Positions 26,242-36,662 of a DNA stretch of 64,000 nucleotides are shown here, one piece after another; within the stretch, counting starts at the first letter, position 1; each line of letters starts with the position of its first letter. The notes beneath the pieces were generated by a model. That model saw only the letters and a list, made by a program, of their open reading frames with translations. It was not told the DNA's origin and did no database searches. The DNA is from Jejubacter calystegiae (GTDB lineage: Bacteria > Pseudomonadota > Gammaproteobacteria > Enterobacterales > Enterobacteriaceae). Made by a program: the position numbers and the translations under genes. The stretch lies in the NCBI RefSeq assembly GCF_005671395.1, contig NZ_CP040428.1, positions 3,224,001 through 3,288,000 of the forward strand, read 5' to 3'.

Positions 26242-29127
26242 ATGACAACATCATTAAGCCGATTAGAAAACCGTGATGAGTTTATTCATCGCCATATCGG
26301 TCCATCAGAAAAACAAATATCCGAAATGTTGGCGACTTTGGGCTTAACAACATTAGAACAGCTCATTGATAAAATAGTACCTGCGGATTTATTGCTGGAA
26401 AACGACATTCAGGTTGGTGACGGTGTTCAACAACATCTTGCTCTGGATGAACTAAAGAGAATCGCAGCAGGTAATCAGTATTACAAATCATTTATCGGTA
26501 TGGGCTATTACGATACGCTGATGCCTGATGTCATACGAAGAAATGTGCTGGAAAATCCCGGGTGGTATACCGCATATACGCCTTATCAGCCAGAAGCGTC
26601 TCAGGGAAGACTTGAAGCGTTATTGAATTTTCAGCAGATGACAATGGATCTTAGTGGATTACCTGTTGCTTCCGCCTCTTTGCTGGATGAAGCCACCGCC
26701 GCTGCGGAAGCCATGGCTATGGCCTGGCGCATATCGTCTAATAAAGATGCACATCGCTTTTTTGTGTGCCGTGATATCCATCCACAGGTTCTGGATGTCA
26801 TTAAAACACGAGCTGAAACGCTGGGGTTCGATATCGTTGTCGGAGACATCGCTTCCGATTTGGAGGCGATCGACATGGCATTCTTTGGCGCATTATTGCC
26901 TGTCACTGGCAGTAGTGGTGAGGTTTACGCGCTCGGCGCTGTAATTGACGTCTTAAAAACGCACAACGTTGTTACCTGCGTTTGCGCCGATCCATTAGCG
27001 CTGGTGCTACTAAAATCGCCCGGGGAAATGGGGGCCGATATTGTTTTCGGCTCCGCTCAACGGTTTGGGGTTCCGATGGGCTATGGAGGGCCTCATGCCG
27101 CTTTCTTCGCCTGTAAGGAAGAGCATAAGCGTGCGATGCCGGGCCGTATAATTGGCTTGTCCAGGGATGCCGCCGGGCGTCCGGCATTACGTATGGCTAT
27201 GCAAACGCGAGAACAGCATATTCGCCGTGAAAAAGCCAACTCCAATATATGTACTTCCCAGGTGTTGCTGGCCGTCATCGCCGGTATGTATGCCGTTTAC
27301 CATGGCCCGAAGGGGCTTATGCGTATCGCTTCGCGCATCCATCGGTTAACGGACATTCTGGCTATAGGGCTCAGGCAGGCAGGTTTCTCGATTCTTAACC
27401 GCCAGTGGTTCGATACCCTTACCATAAAAGTTGACAATAAAAAGGAAGTACTGCGACGCGCTCGGGATTGTCGGATTAATATACGCAGCGATCTTCCCGA
27501 TTGCGTGGGGATCTCCCTGGATGAAACGACGACGCGTGAAGATATTTTAACGCTCTGGGCGGTTCTGACGGGCCAAAAGCATGGGGTTGACCTGGAGACG
27601 CTTGACGGGCAAGTGATGCAGGTGTCTCCTGGTTTGGACGAGGCGCTACGGCGGATTGAACCCATTCTTGCCCACCCCGTTTTTCACCGCTATTACAGTG
27701 AAACAGAAATGATGCGCTATCTGCGGAGGCTGGAACAGAAGGATCTGGCGCTGAATCAGGCGATGATTCCACTGGGATCTTGTACCATGAAGCTTAACGC
27801 GGCGGCCGAAATGATACCGATTACCTGGCCTGAATTCAGCCGCCTTCATCCTTTCTGTCCGATAGAGCAGGCCCAGGGTTATCAGCAGTTGATTGAGCAA
27901 CTCTCCCGGTGGCTGTTAACCATCAGCGGTTATGACGCGATTTGTATGCAACCTAATTCGGGGGCTCAGGGAGAATATGCCGGTTTATTGACTATCAGAC
28001 GCTATCAGCACAGCCTTGGGCAGCAGCAGCGCCATATCTGCCTGATCCCCGCATCCGCGCATGGTACTAATCCGGCATCGGCCCATATGGCGGGAATGAC
28101 CGTGGTTGTCGTCGACTGCGATGAGCATGGGAATATTGATATTGCCGACCTGGAAGCTAAAGCGGCGCAGGCAGCAGAGTCTCTCTCCTGCATCATGGTG
28201 ACTTACCCTTCAACGCATGGCGTTTATGAAGATGGTATTCGTCGAGTTTGCCAGATAGTTCACCACTATGGTGGTCAGGTCTATTTGGACGGTGCTAATC
28301 TAAATGCGCAGGTTGGTATCAGTTCTCCGGGCTATATTGGCGCTGATGTCTCCCATTTTAATTTGCATAAAACTTTCAGTATTCCCCATGGCGGAGGCGG
28401 GCCTGGTATGGGGCCCATCGGTGTAAAAACTCATCTGGCTGATTTTGTACCCGGACATTGTGTCGTTCATGCGCAGGGAAGGATCACGCATCAGGGGGCA
28501 GTTAGCGCCGCGCCTTTCGGCAGCGCTTCCATTTTGCCTATCAGTTGGATGTATATTCGCATGATGGGTGGGGCAGGATTAAAAAAAGCTACGCAGGTTG
28601 CCATTCTGAATGCAAATTATATTGCCAGAAAGCTAAATGATATTTTCCCAGTGCTATATCATGGTGTTGAGGGTTATGTTGCGCATGAATGTATTCTGGA
28701 TATACGACCGTTAAAAGCGCGCTTTGGGGTTAGTGAAATGGATATCGCTAAACGTTTAATTGATTATGGGTTCCATGCGCCGACAATGTCATTCCCTGTT
28801 TCAGGTACGCTTATGGTTGAGCCAACGGAGTCAGAAAGTAAGGAAGAACTCGATCGCTTTATTTCAGCGATGCGCGCGATTTATGCGGAAGCCCAACGAA
28901 TTGCTGCCGGCGACTGGCCGGAAACCGATAATCCTTTGCTAAATGCGCCACATGTTCAGGAAGAATTGATAGAGGAATGGAAACATCCCTATAGCAGGGA
29001 GGAGGCCGTATTCCCGGATAAAGATAAAGCCAGGGTCAAATATTGGCCAGCAGTTAAGCGCCTGGACGATGTCTATGGCGATCGCCATCTTTTTTGCGGC
29101 TGTCTGCCGGTTGAAATAAGTCTGTAG
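26242..29127 (+). CDS. gcvP: Glycine dehydrogenase (decarboxylating), accessory copy
   Basis: A 961-residue single-chain P protein. ATG 26242 is preferred to 26233 because AAGGA (26228-26232) is then properly spaced. Sequence follows E. coli GcvP from [12 protein letters not shown] through [33 protein letters not shown] segment and the PLP lysine in [18 protein letters not shown] (about residue 710). It decarboxylates glycine. The L protein (lipoamide dehydrogenase) is not in this cluster and would be the shared Lpd. Confidence 0.93.
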   Translation: MTTSLSRLENRDEFIHRHIGPSEKQISEMLATLGLTTLEQLIDKIVPADLLLENDIQVGDGVQQHLALDELKRIAAGNQYYKSFIGMGYYDTLMPDVIRRNVLENPGWYTAYTPYQPEASQGRLEALLNFQQMTMDLSGLPVASASLLDEATAAAEAMAMAWRISSNKDAHRFFVCRDIHPQVLDVIKTRAETLGFDIVVGDIASDLEAIDMAFFGALLPVTGSSGEVYALGAVIDVLKTHNVVTCVCADPLALVLLKSPGEMGADIVFGSAQRFGVPMGYGGPHAAFFACKEEHKRAMPGRIIGLSRDAAGRPALRMAMQTREQHIRREKANSNICTSQVLLAVIAGMYAVYHGPKGLMRIASRIHRLTDILAIGLRQAGFSILNRQWFDTLTIKVDNKKEVLRRARDCRINIRSDLPDCVGISLDETTTREDILTLWAVLTGQKHGVDLETLDGQVMQVSPGLDEALRRIEPILAHPVFHRYYSETEMMRYLRRLEQKDLALNQAMIPLGSCTMKLNAAAEMIPITWPEFSRLHPFCPIEQAQGYQQLIEQLSRWLLTISGYDAICMQPNSGAQGEYAGLLTIRRYQHSLGQQQRHICLIPASAHGTNPASAHMAGMTVVVVDCDEHGNIDIADLEAKAAQAAESLSCIMVTYPSTHGVYEDGIRRVCQIVHHYGGQVYLDGANLNAQVGISSPGYIGADVSHFNLHKTFSIPHGGGGPGMGPIGVKTHLADFVPGHCVVHAQGRITHQGAVSAAPFGSASILPISWMYIRMMGGAGLKKATQVAILNANYIARKLNDIFPVLYHGVEGYVAHECILDIRPLKARFGVSEMDIAKRLIDYGFHAPTMSFPVSGTLMVEPTESESKEELDRFISAMRAIYAEAQRIAAGDWPETDNPLLNAPHVQEELIEEWKHPYSREEAVFPDKDKARVKYWPAVKRLDDVYGDRHLFCGCLPVEISL

Positions 29128-29130
29128 ACA

Positions 29131-29166
29131 AACGACAGGATGCCTGACGGTTTGCATCCTGTCGTT
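29131..29166 (+). terminator. 13-bp hairpin between gcvP and agcS
   Basis: AACGACAGGATGC (29131-29143) pairs perfectly with GCATCCTGTCGTT (29154-29166), loop 10 bases. No T run follows, so it may be a partial terminator or mRNA stabiliser that lowers expression of agcS, fhs and folD relative to gcvTHP. A TTGACA lies at 29222 but I see no correctly spaced -10. Confidence 0.6.
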
Positions 29167-29284
29167 GGGTTAACGCTGTATGCCATCGATATTGAATAGT
29201 TAGTGCGCATTAAAGCCGCGGTTGACAAGGTGAGGGTATATAACAGCGACGCTATTTTCAGAAATTCAACAAGAGGCAGGCAAA

Positions 29285-30697
29285 ATGAATACCTTGATTT
29301 ATTTCGTTGGGCAGGTTAATGACTTATTATGGAATACATTATTGATATTCCTGCTTTGCGGTGTTGGGATATATTACACAATAGCATTGGGTTTTGTTCA
29401 ACTCCGTTATTTTAAAAGCGGTTGTCGATGCCTGTTTGGCAACATCTCATTATTTGGAAAACGTGCTGATAAAAAAGGTATGAGTTCTTTTCAGGCAGTA
29501 ACGACGGCAATTGCCGGGCAGGTTGGTACCGGTAACCTGGCCGGACCCGCGACAGCTATTCTTGCTGGTGGGCCTGGTGCTATTTTTTGGATGTGGGTCT
29601 CCTCATTTCTTGGTATGGCGACTATTTATGCTGAGGCAATACTGGGGCAAAAGTTCCGTACTACAGATAAAGAAGGGCAAGTCGTTGGTGGTCCAGCCTG
29701 GTATATTGAAAATGGATTGCATTGCAAATGGTTAGCCGTTATTTTTGCCGTACTTGTCATTTTGGCACTTGGCTTTATTGGTAATATGGTTCAATCTAAC
29801 TCGATTGCTTCGGCATTTCATGGTTCGCTGCATATACCATTATGGGTTTGCGGGTTAATATTGGCAGCATTAACGGGGTTCGTCATTATTGGCGGCATAG
29901 GGAGTATTGCTTCCTTTGCAGAGAAAATCGTCCCAATCAAGGCTGTTTTTTATCTGCTGGGGACGTTATTTATATTAATTTATAATTACCAGTATATTAT
30001 TCCGGCCTTTAAGGCGATTTTTATCGCGGCATTTAACCCTCAGGCTGTCCTTGGCGGCGGCGTTGGTATCGCGATTCAGGAAGCGATGCGCTTTGGTATC
30101 GCCCGTGGGCTTTTCTCTAATGAAGCAGGTATGGGGTCAACGCCACATGCCCATGCCCTGGCCAAAGTGGAGCGTCAGGAAGAGCAAGGGTTTATCGCCA
30201 TGATGGGGGTTTTTGTTGTCGCCGTTATCGTTACTCTCACCGCGCTGGCGATTATTACCTCAGGACTGAGTATGTGGGATCATAGCGGTCGAAAAGTCGC
30301 ATCGTTTATGTCGGTATATTCAGGGATGCAAGGTATAGAGCTTACCCAGATGGCTTACAATTATGTATATGGGTGGTTTGGTAGTTTATTTATATCCTTT
30401 GCGTTACTTTTTTTCGCTTTTTCAACCATCATTGGCTGGTACTATTATGGAGAGATTAACATTCGTTATCTTTTTGGGAGTAAAAAAGCCGTAAGAATTT
30501 ATCAGGCCATTGTTATTGTTTTTATATTTTGCGCTTCGTTATTTAAAGTTGACCTTGTCTGGAGTATGGCGGATATGTTTAATGGCTTGATGGTGCTGCC
30601 GAATTTAATTGCCCTGATAATATTATCGCCCATAGTTATTCGCTTGACCAGGGCGCTGAAATCAGTATCGGAAAATAAAAATGAAATATCATCATGA
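29285..30697 (+). CDS. Sodium:alanine/glycine symporter (AgcS family)
   Basis: A 470-residue inner-membrane protein with about 10-11 spans. It has the AgcS signature (TAIAGQVGTGNLAGPATAI, then GGPGAIFWMWVSSFLGM) and the conserved IARGLFSNEAGMGSTPHAHA loop. Family members import alanine or glycine with sodium. Its place within a glycine cleavage cluster makes glycine the probable substrate, supplying GcvTHP. GAGGCAGG precedes the start. Confidence 0.88.
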   Translation: MNTLIYFVGQVNDLLWNTLLIFLLCGVGIYYTIALGFVQLRYFKSGCRCLFGNISLFGKRADKKGMSSFQAVTTAIAGQVGTGNLAGPATAILAGGPGAIFWMWVSSFLGMATIYAEAILGQKFRTTDKEGQVVGGPAWYIENGLHCKWLAVIFAVLVILALGFIGNMVQSNSIASAFHGSLHIPLWVCGLILAALTGFVIIGGIGSIASFAEKIVPIKAVFYLLGTLFILIYNYQYIIPAFKAIFIAAFNPQAVLGGGVGIAIQEAMRFGIARGLFSNEAGMGSTPHAHALAKVERQEEQGFIAMMGVFVVAVIVTLTALAIITSGLSMWDHSGRKVASFMSVYSGMQGIELTQMAYNYVYGWFGSLFISFALLFFAFSTIIGWYYYGEINIRYLFGSKKAVRIYQAIVIVFIFCASLFKVDLVWSMADMFNGLMVLPNLIALIILSPIVIRLTRALKSVSENKNEISS

Positions 30698-30753
30698 ATA
30701 AGAATGCTTAATCTATCGCGACGCCGATAAAAACTCACAGAGGAATAGTATAA

Positions 30754-32424
30754 ATGAAATCGGACATCCAGATTGCTCATGAAGCCAGCCTTATGCCAAT
30801 TCAAACTATTGCTGAAAAACTACATATCGATAAAGATGATATCGAACTTTTTGGTAAGTATAAGGCAAAGTTCAGTAATAGTCTGTGGCCAAAAATAGCT
30901 GAAAATAAAAATGGCAAATTGATTTTGGTGACTGCTATCAATCCAACACCTGCAGGAGAAGGCAAAACGACGGTAACGGCGGGTTTAGGGCAGGCCCTCA
31001 ATGTCATTGGGAAAAATGCCATTGTGGCTCTGCGCGAACCTTCTCTTGGGCCCTGTTTCGGTATGAAAGGCGGGGCAGCTGGAGGCGGTTATGCACAGGT
31101 AGTGCCGATGGAAGATCTCAACCTTCATTTTACGGGTGACTTTCATGCGATTACATCGGCAAATAATTTGCTGGCTGCCATGCTCGATAACCATATCTTT
31201 CAGGGAAACGTATTAAATATCGATCCCAGGAGAATCGCATTTAAGCGCTGTATGGATATGAACGATCGCACGTTGCGTCATATGGTGGTCGGGTTAGGGG
31301 GACTAAAAGATGGTGTGCCCCGGGAGGAGGGATTTGTCATTACCGTTGCCTCTGAAGTCATGGCTATTCTTTGTCTGGCCCGGGATATTAACGATCTCAA
31401 GCAGCGGCTATCCCGTATCATCGTTGCCAGAACCCGTGACGGGAGGCCCGTTACTGCTGGCGATCTGAATGCTGTTGGCGCTATGGCAAGCTTGCTAAAA
31501 GATGCCATTAAACCCAACTTGATTCAGACCCTGGAAAATACGCCAGCTATTATTCACGGCGGACCTTTTGCGAATATAGCTCATGGATGCAATAGCGTAA
31601 GAGCGACGTTGCACGCCCTGAAACTGGCCGATATTGTCGTTACTGAAGCAGGATTCGGTGCCGATCTGGGCGCCGAGAAATTTTTTGATATTAAATGCCG
31701 TATGAGCGGTTTGCGTCCTGATTGCGCCGTGCTGGTGGCGACGACAAAGGCATTAAAATATAACGGTGGAGTAGGGAAAAATGAGTGGCAGAGCGAAAAT
31801 ATTGAAGCCCTGAAAAAGGGAGTTGTTAATCTTGGTAAGCATATTGAGAATCTAAAAAAATATGGCCTACCCATTGTTGTGGCGCTCAATGCTTATACCT
31901 CAGATTCACCCAAAGAACATGAATTCATTCGTCAGTATTGTCTGGACATGGGGTGTCGTTTCGCTCTGACTAACGTCTGGGAACAAGGCGGGAAAGGGGG
32001 AGTGGAACTGGCGAATCAGGTGGTTGATGCGTTAGATGATGACTCTGCGCAGTTCCGGTTGCTCTATCCGGATCAGATGCCCTTGAAGGAGAAGATTGAA
32101 ACCATCGCGAAAGAAATTTATGGCGCCGAAGGCGTGACGTACAGCGAAGGTGCTCGCAGCATGTTGGAAAATATAGAAGATATGGGCTTTGGTCATTTTC
32201 CAGTATGCATGGCTAAAACCCAGTATTCGCTCTCTGATGTGCCGACGTTACTTGGTCGGCCGACCGGGTTTACGATCAACGTGCGTGAAATCTATGTTTC
32301 AGCGGGTGCCGGGTTTGTCGTCGCGCTGACAGGCTCCATTTTGACGATGCCTGGCCTGCCTAAAATACCGGCGGCGAATGTGATAGATGTCAATGAGAAC
32401 GGCGAGATTAGTGGCCTTTTTTAA
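30754..32424 (+). CDS. fhs: Formate-tetrahydrofolate ligase
   Basis: A 556-residue homologue of formyl-THF synthetase. The ATP site is [11 protein letters not shown] (residues 63-73). KMRGGAAGGG-like ([17 protein letters not shown]) and [19 protein letters not shown] are conserved folate/substrate segments; the C-terminus has [21 protein letters not shown]. It joins formate, ATP and THF, or in reverse makes ATP from formyl-THF. E. coli K-12 lacks this enzyme, so it marks the cluster as accessory. GAGGAA precedes the ATG; the gap to folD is 15 bases. Confidence 0.94.
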   Translation: MKSDIQIAHEASLMPIQTIAEKLHIDKDDIELFGKYKAKFSNSLWPKIAENKNGKLILVTAINPTPAGEGKTTVTAGLGQALNVIGKNAIVALREPSLGPCFGMKGGAAGGGYAQVVPMEDLNLHFTGDFHAITSANNLLAAMLDNHIFQGNVLNIDPRRIAFKRCMDMNDRTLRHMVVGLGGLKDGVPREEGFVITVASEVMAILCLARDINDLKQRLSRIIVARTRDGRPVTAGDLNAVGAMASLLKDAIKPNLIQTLENTPAIIHGGPFANIAHGCNSVRATLHALKLADIVVTEAGFGADLGAEKFFDIKCRMSGLRPDCAVLVATTKALKYNGGVGKNEWQSENIEALKKGVVNLGKHIENLKKYGLPIVVALNAYTSDSPKEHEFIRQYCLDMGCRFALTNVWEQGGKGGVELANQVVDALDDDSAQFRLLYPDQMPLKEKIETIAKEIYGAEGVTYSEGARSMLENIEDMGFGHFPVCMAKTQYSLSDVPTLLGRPTGFTINVREIYVSAGAGFVVALTGSILTMPGLPKIPAANVIDVNENGEISGLF

Positions 32425-32439
32425 AGGGAGTGAGGCATC

Positions 32440-33288
32440 ATGGAACTCATTAATGGAAAAGCTATTGCCGCTGAGATTAAAGAGGAATTAAGGGCGCAAC
32501 TGATTAGCAACTCATATAAGGTAACGCTTGCCGTTATTCTTATAGGAAATGACCCTGCCTCAGCGATTTATGTAAAGAATAAGCATCAGAGCTGCGAGGA
32601 GACGGGAATACGCTCTTTAGTGCTCTCCTTCCCCGAATCATTAACCCAGGCGGCACTGCTGGAACAAATCGATATGCTTAATCAGCGTGATGATGTCGAT
32701 GGCATTCTGGTGCAGCTGCCGCTGCCGGAGGCCATCGATCAACAGGCGGTGATTCAGGCAATCAGGCCCGATAAAGATGTGGATGGTTTTCATCCGCAAA
32801 ATATTGGCGCTTTGAGCACAGGGCATCCCGGATTTGCTCCCTGTACGCCTGCGGGTATTATCGAATTACTGAAGCGTAGCCATATCGGAATTGCTGGGAA
32901 AGAGTGTGTGGTGGTGGGGCGCAGCAACATTGTCGGTAAACCAGTCGCACAACTGCTGCTGCGTGAAAATGCCACCGTTACCATTTGTCATTCACAAACC
33001 CGGCATCTTGCGAAAATCTGTCAGCGTGCCGATATTTTAATTGTCGCCATAGGGAAGCCCCGCGCTATCAATCGGGATTATGTTAAACCCGGCGCTGTGG
33101 TCATTGATGTTGGAATTCATCGCGATAACACGGGAAAATTGTGCGGCGATGTTGATTTTAATGATGTTAAAGAAATAGTGAGCGCGATTACGCCGGTTCC
33201 AGGTGGTGTGGGACCGATGACTATCTCCATGTTAATGAAAAATTGCCTGATGGCGGCTATCCTGCATCAGCTGAACCGCGTGTCATGA
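32440..33288 (+). CDS. folD: Methylene-THF dehydrogenase/cyclohydrolase, accessory copy
   Basis: A 282-residue bifunctional enzyme linking methylene-THF with formyl-THF, usually NADP-dependent. Catalytic Y44 and K48 lie in AIYVKNKHQSCEETGI; VQLPLPEAIDQQAV, DKDVDGFHPQNIG, VVVGRSNIVGKPVAQLLL (cofactor site) and TPVPGGVGPMTISMLM are conserved. It completes the path between glycine-derived methylene-THF and the Fhs substrate. The GGGAGTGAGG ribosome site overlaps the fhs end region. Confidence 0.94.
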   Translation: MELINGKAIAAEIKEELRAQLISNSYKVTLAVILIGNDPASAIYVKNKHQSCEETGIRSLVLSFPESLTQAALLEQIDMLNQRDDVDGILVQLPLPEAIDQQAVIQAIRPDKDVDGFHPQNIGALSTGHPGFAPCTPAGIIELLKRSHIGIAGKECVVVGRSNIVGKPVAQLLLRENATVTICHSQTRHLAKICQRADILIVAIGKPRAINRDYVKPGAVVIDVGIHRDNTGKLCGDVDFNDVKEIVSAITPVPGGVGPMTISMLMKNCLMAAILHQLNRVS

Positions 33289-33480
33289 TAAGGAACGGGC
33301 GCTGAAAGAGGGAGCATGGGCATTTAGTGTTATCGACATGGCCGCTGATGGGGCCGCTAATCTGTCGCCAGAAAAGCGCTTCGCATGGTCAATCTCTGCT
33401 GCGTTAAATTTATGTACACTCCATGTGTGTGCGGGTTAATATATTTTTATATACCAGTTACTATTCTTTTTTTACGACCG

Positions 33481-33510
33481 GACTCATCAAATATGTGATG
33501 AGTCTCTCAT
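33481..33510 (+). promoter_or_regulatory. 9-6-9 palindrome overlapping a CRP-like site
   Basis: GACTCATCA (33481-33489) and TGATGAGTC (33496-33504) form a perfect inverted repeat with a 6-base spacer. TGTGA-N6-TCTCA at 33494-33509 matches CRP with one core mismatch. Both lie about 230 bases before the aldolase gene, in a 446-base stretch without genes. Either an operator, a CRP site, or a small hairpin ending folD transcription. Confidence 0.5.
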
Positions 33511-33624
33511 TTTGATATCATGGAATAGACATAAAAACGGGCGTCGTGCTAGATATTAATCACGCGATGGGAGAGGTTTTACATTCAACGAATTTAGAAC
33601 CTACTCATTCAGGTAAAAAATGCG

Positions 33625-33654
33625 GATAATGATTTGGTAATCTGAATCATTATC
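33625..33654 (+). promoter_or_regulatory. Leader hairpin, candidate antiterminator target
   Basis: GATAATGATT (33625-33634) pairs exactly with AATCATTATC (33645-33654), loop TGGTAATCTG. It ends 18 bases before the strong terminator in the same leader. Since the operon encodes a GlpP-type RNA antiterminator, this hairpin is a candidate binding element. Confidence 0.5.
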
Positions 33655-33672
33655 ATCGGGGTCAGTGAAGAG

Positions 33673-33710
33673 AAAGCCCTCAGAGACGTGAGTCTCTGAG
33701 GGCTTTTTTT
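33673..33710 (+). terminator. Strong leader terminator before the sugar operon
   Basis: A perfect 15-bp stem (33673-33687 with 33692-33706), GTGA tetraloop and T run. It stands only 25 bases before the first ATG of the operon. There is no gene between folD and this point that would need it, so it is likely an attenuator. Confidence 0.9.
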
Positions 33711-33734
33711 GTTTTTCTTGCTAAGGAGTAAACC

Positions 33735-34526
33735 ATGTCTAAACAACGTCGCCTTTCTCGCATTTTTGCAAAAGATGGTAAATCCATTACCCTGGCTTTG
33801 GATGGATACTACTTTTCTACCAAAACTGATGGTATTGATAATACGCTTCGCCAGCTTCCTTCTCTGGTCGAACAGGGGCTGGATTGCGCCCTGGTAACCT
33901 ATGGGATGCTTAAAAATTTTAAGGATGAACTTAATGCTGTTCCCATTGTGTTGCGCGTTGATGGAACCGTGAATATTTTTGATAACACCGTCCCCGATAC
34001 CGCTCAGGTTTTTTCCGTTGAAGATGCGCTAAAGGTGGGGGCAGAAGGAGTGGTATGTATGACCTTCCCCGGCGCCTTCAACGAAGAGAAAACCCACAAT
34101 CTGGCCATGCGCCTGGCGCAGGCGGCCGATGCCTGGAATCTGCCTCTGATCGTTGAATCACTGCCTTACGGCTACCCGGTAACGTCCGATGACTCAAACA
34201 ATCCAGTTGTGATTGCCGCCGCGGCGCGCGCGGCGGTGGAGCTGGGTGCGGACATTATCAAAACCCGGTTCAGCGGCAGTGCGGAGGACAGAATGATTGT
34301 AGAAGCCTCCGGCGTGCCGGTGCTGGCGCTGGGCGGCCCCAAAACCGGGATCGACGGTTACTTTACGTTCGTTCATCACTGTATGCAGATGGGGGCGAAG
34401 GGCGTTGCGGTTGGGCGCAACATCACTCAGGACCCTCATCCGGCGAAGGTGGTCGCCGGTCTGAATGCGATTATTCATCAAGGCGCCACGCCGCAGGATG
34501 CATACAGCCTTTATATGGCTAAATAA
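33735..34526 (+). CDS. LsrF/DhnA-type class I aldolase
   Basis: A 263-residue TIM-barrel protein of the DeoC/FbaB aldolase family. The Schiff-base lysine is K176 in GADIIKTRFSGSAEDR. A phosphate-binding segment VLALGGPKTGIDG and GAKGVAVGRNITQDPHP follow as in LsrF and DhnA. It is the first gene after the leader terminator, with AAGGAG at 33723-33728. It would cleave a phosphorylated keto sugar or acid made by the kinase and dehydrogenases downstream. Substrate unknown. Confidence 0.82.
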   Translation: MSKQRRLSRIFAKDGKSITLALDGYYFSTKTDGIDNTLRQLPSLVEQGLDCALVTYGMLKNFKDELNAVPIVLRVDGTVNIFDNTVPDTAQVFSVEDALKVGAEGVVCMTFPGAFNEEKTHNLAMRLAQAADAWNLPLIVESLPYGYPVTSDDSNNPVVIAAAARAAVELGADIIKTRFSGSAEDRMIVEASGVPVLALGGPKTGIDGYFTFVHHCMQMGAKGVAVGRNITQDPHPAKVVAGLNAIIHQGATPQDAYSLYMAK

Positions 34527-34540
34527 CTTCGGAAATTATT

Positions 34541-35122
34541 ATGCAGTTAAATAACACCATTATACCTTCAGTAAGAAAATATAAATATTTCGAAAAAGCG
34601 CTTGCCAGTCAGTCAGATTATATTCTGCTATCTGAAGCCAATATCGGTAATTTACAGTCACTGATTGGTCGCTGCCATCAAAGTGGCAAAAAGGCGCTGG
34701 TTCATCTTGAACTGTTGGGCGGGTTTAAACCCGATCAGCCTGGCGTCAGCCTTCTGAAATCTTACTACAGGGTGGATGGTGTTATTTCTTCTAATCTTTC
34801 CGCACTCAGGTATGCGCAGAAAGAAGGGCTATTAACGATTTTCAGGGTGTTATTAATTGACTCCCGCTCGCTCGATCAGTCGCTGGACGTAATTAAACAC
34901 AATCCGCCCAATGCCATTGAAATATTGCCTGCGGAATATGCCTGTCAGTGTCTGGAATTGATCAGCCGAAACCTCAAAGGCTTTGATGTGCAGTTTATTG
35001 CAGGTGGCTTTGTGAAACGCAGCTACCTGGTAGAAAAAATATTCCATGCCGGATTCAGCGGAATAACGACCAGTGAATCTGGCCTGTGGAAAGAAAAAGG
35101 AGTCCACGGTTATGAAAGATGA
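34541..35122 (+). CDS. GlpP-type antiterminator protein
   Basis: A 193-residue TIM-barrel-like protein related to the Bacillus glycerol-3-phosphate responsive antiterminator GlpP. Features: FEKALASQSDYILLSEANIG, LVHLELLGGFKPD, DGVISSNLSALRYAQKEGL, FRVLLIDSRSLDQSL and AIEILPAEY, then FIAGGFVKRSYLVEKIFHAG and ITTSESGLW. In Bacillus, GlpP binds leader mRNA and prevents termination when bound to glycerol-3-phosphate. Here it is the second gene of an operon whose leader has a strong terminator. It overlaps the kinase gene by 11 bases. Confidence 0.82.
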   Translation: MQLNNTIIPSVRKYKYFEKALASQSDYILLSEANIGNLQSLIGRCHQSGKKALVHLELLGGFKPDQPGVSLLKSYYRVDGVISSNLSALRYAQKEGLLTIFRVLLIDSRSLDQSLDVIKHNPPNAIEILPAEYACQCLELISRNLKGFDVQFIAGGFVKRSYLVEKIFHAGFSGITTSESGLWKEKGVHGYER

Positions 35123-36650
35123 ATTCGTAATGGGCATCGATAATGGCGGCACCGTCACCAAAGCGGCCATTTACGATAGCAGTGGGCGCGCGGTTGCGAT
35201 GGCCTCCAAATCGACCGTCATGCTGACACCCGGGGAGTTTCACACCGAGCGCGACATTCACGAACTCTGGGCCGCGAATGTCGGAGTCATTAAACAGGCC
35301 ATTGAAAGCGCGGGAATCGATGCGGCGCAGATCAAAGGCGTGGCAGTGACCGGTCACGGCAATGGCCTTTATCTGGTTGACGGAGATGGGAACCCCGTCA
35401 GAAACGGCATTATTTCTACCGATAGCCGGGCTAAGGCCTGGGTGGCACGCTGGCAGAGCGATCCCGGTTTTGTCAGTGAGATATTACCCAAAACCATGCA
35501 GTCGATCTGGGCCGGCCAGCCGGTGGCTCTGCTGGCGTGGCTGAAGGATAACGAACCGCAAGCGCTGCAAAATACCCGCCATATTTTTATGGTGAAAGAC
35601 CTGATTCGCTTTTATCTGACCGGTGAAGCTTTTCTGGAGCTGACCGATATTTCCGGCACTAACCTGATTAACGTACGCGACTGCTGTTACGATGATGCGC
35701 TTCTGGAATGGTGGGGGCTGGCCGATATCAGAAGCAAGCTGCCGCCGTTCCGAATGTCGACAGAATGCTGCGGTTATATAACGCAAGAGGTGGCGGCGCT
35801 CACGGGGCTGTGTGCGGGAACGCCGGTGTCCGGCGGCGTGTTTGATATTTCAGCTTCATCCGTCGCGTCGGGCATCAATGATCTGAATAAGATGGCGATC
35901 ATCACCGGCACCTGGAGCATTAACGAGTACGTGACCGACCAGCCGGTGATCGACGAAGCGTTGTTTATGACGTCAGTTTATCCCATTGCCGGAAAATGGC
36001 TGATTACCGAAGCCAGCCCTACGTCAGCCAGCAATCTCGAATGGTTTATCAATAACTTCATGGAGAGCGATAAAAAGGATGCTGCCGCCCACGGGCGTTC
36101 AGTCTACGAGCTCTGCAATTCGCTGGTGGCCTCAACCACGCCGGAAGAAAGCCATCTGCTGTTTTTCCCGTTCGTCTTTGGCTCCAATGCGATTCCGGAT
36201 GCGTCGGCGGGCTTTATCGGCGTCAATAGCTTCCATAAGAAAGCCCATTTTCTGCGGGCGATTTATGAAGGCGTGGCGTTTAGTCATCTGTACCACACGG
36301 AGCGTCTGCGCAACCTCAATCCTTCCCTGAGTCGGACTATCCGGATTGCCGGTGGTGTGACCAATTCGCCCGTCTGGCTGCAGCTGTTCGCCGATATCTT
36401 TCAGTCCACACTGGAAATTGTGGATGTGAAGGAACACGGCACGCTGGGAACCGCCATGACTGCCGCCGTAATGGTGGGCTGGTATGACGACGTGTTCGCC
36501 GCGTCGAATGCGATGGTGCACGTTTCCCGAACCGTTACGCCGAACCCGGAAAACCGTCAGGTCTACCAGGACAAATATCAGCTTTATAAGCATCTGTTAT
36601 CCGAAATGCAGTCTCCGTGGAGATCCTGCAGTAACTATGTCACGCACTAA
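35112..36650 (+). CDS. FGGY carbohydrate kinase, LyxK-like
   Basis: A 512-residue kinase; ATG 35112 has AAGGAG upstream. It shows the FGGY pattern: GIDNGGTVTKAAIYDSSG at the N-terminus, IKGVAVTGHGNGLYLVDGDG, GIISTDSRAKAW, and the C-terminal phosphate region RIAGGVTNSPVWLQLFADIF with EHGTLGTAMTAAV. Overall it resembles E. coli LyxK (L-xylulose/3-keto-L-gulonate kinase), including SPTSASNLEWF. It probably phosphorylates a ketose formed by the SDR. Exact sugar not determinable. Confidence 0.85.
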   Translation: MKDEFVMGIDNGGTVTKAAIYDSSGRAVAMASKSTVMLTPGEFHTERDIHELWAANVGVIKQAIESAGIDAAQIKGVAVTGHGNGLYLVDGDGNPVRNGIISTDSRAKAWVARWQSDPGFVSEILPKTMQSIWAGQPVALLAWLKDNEPQALQNTRHIFMVKDLIRFYLTGEAFLELTDISGTNLINVRDCCYDDALLEWWGLADIRSKLPPFRMSTECCGYITQEVAALTGLCAGTPVSGGVFDISASSVASGINDLNKMAIITGTWSINEYVTDQPVIDEALFMTSVYPIAGKWLITEASPTSASNLEWFINNFMESDKKDAAAHGRSVYELCNSLVASTTPEESHLLFFPFVFGSNAIPDASAGFIGVNSFHKKAHFLRAIYEGVAFSHLYHTERLRNLNPSLSRTIRIAGGVTNSPVWLQLFADIFQSTLEIVDVKEHGTLGTAMTAAVMVGWYDDVFAASNAMVHVSRTVTPNPENRQVYQDKYQLYKHLLSEMQSPWRSCSNYVTH

Positions 36651-36662
36651 GTGAGGAAACCT

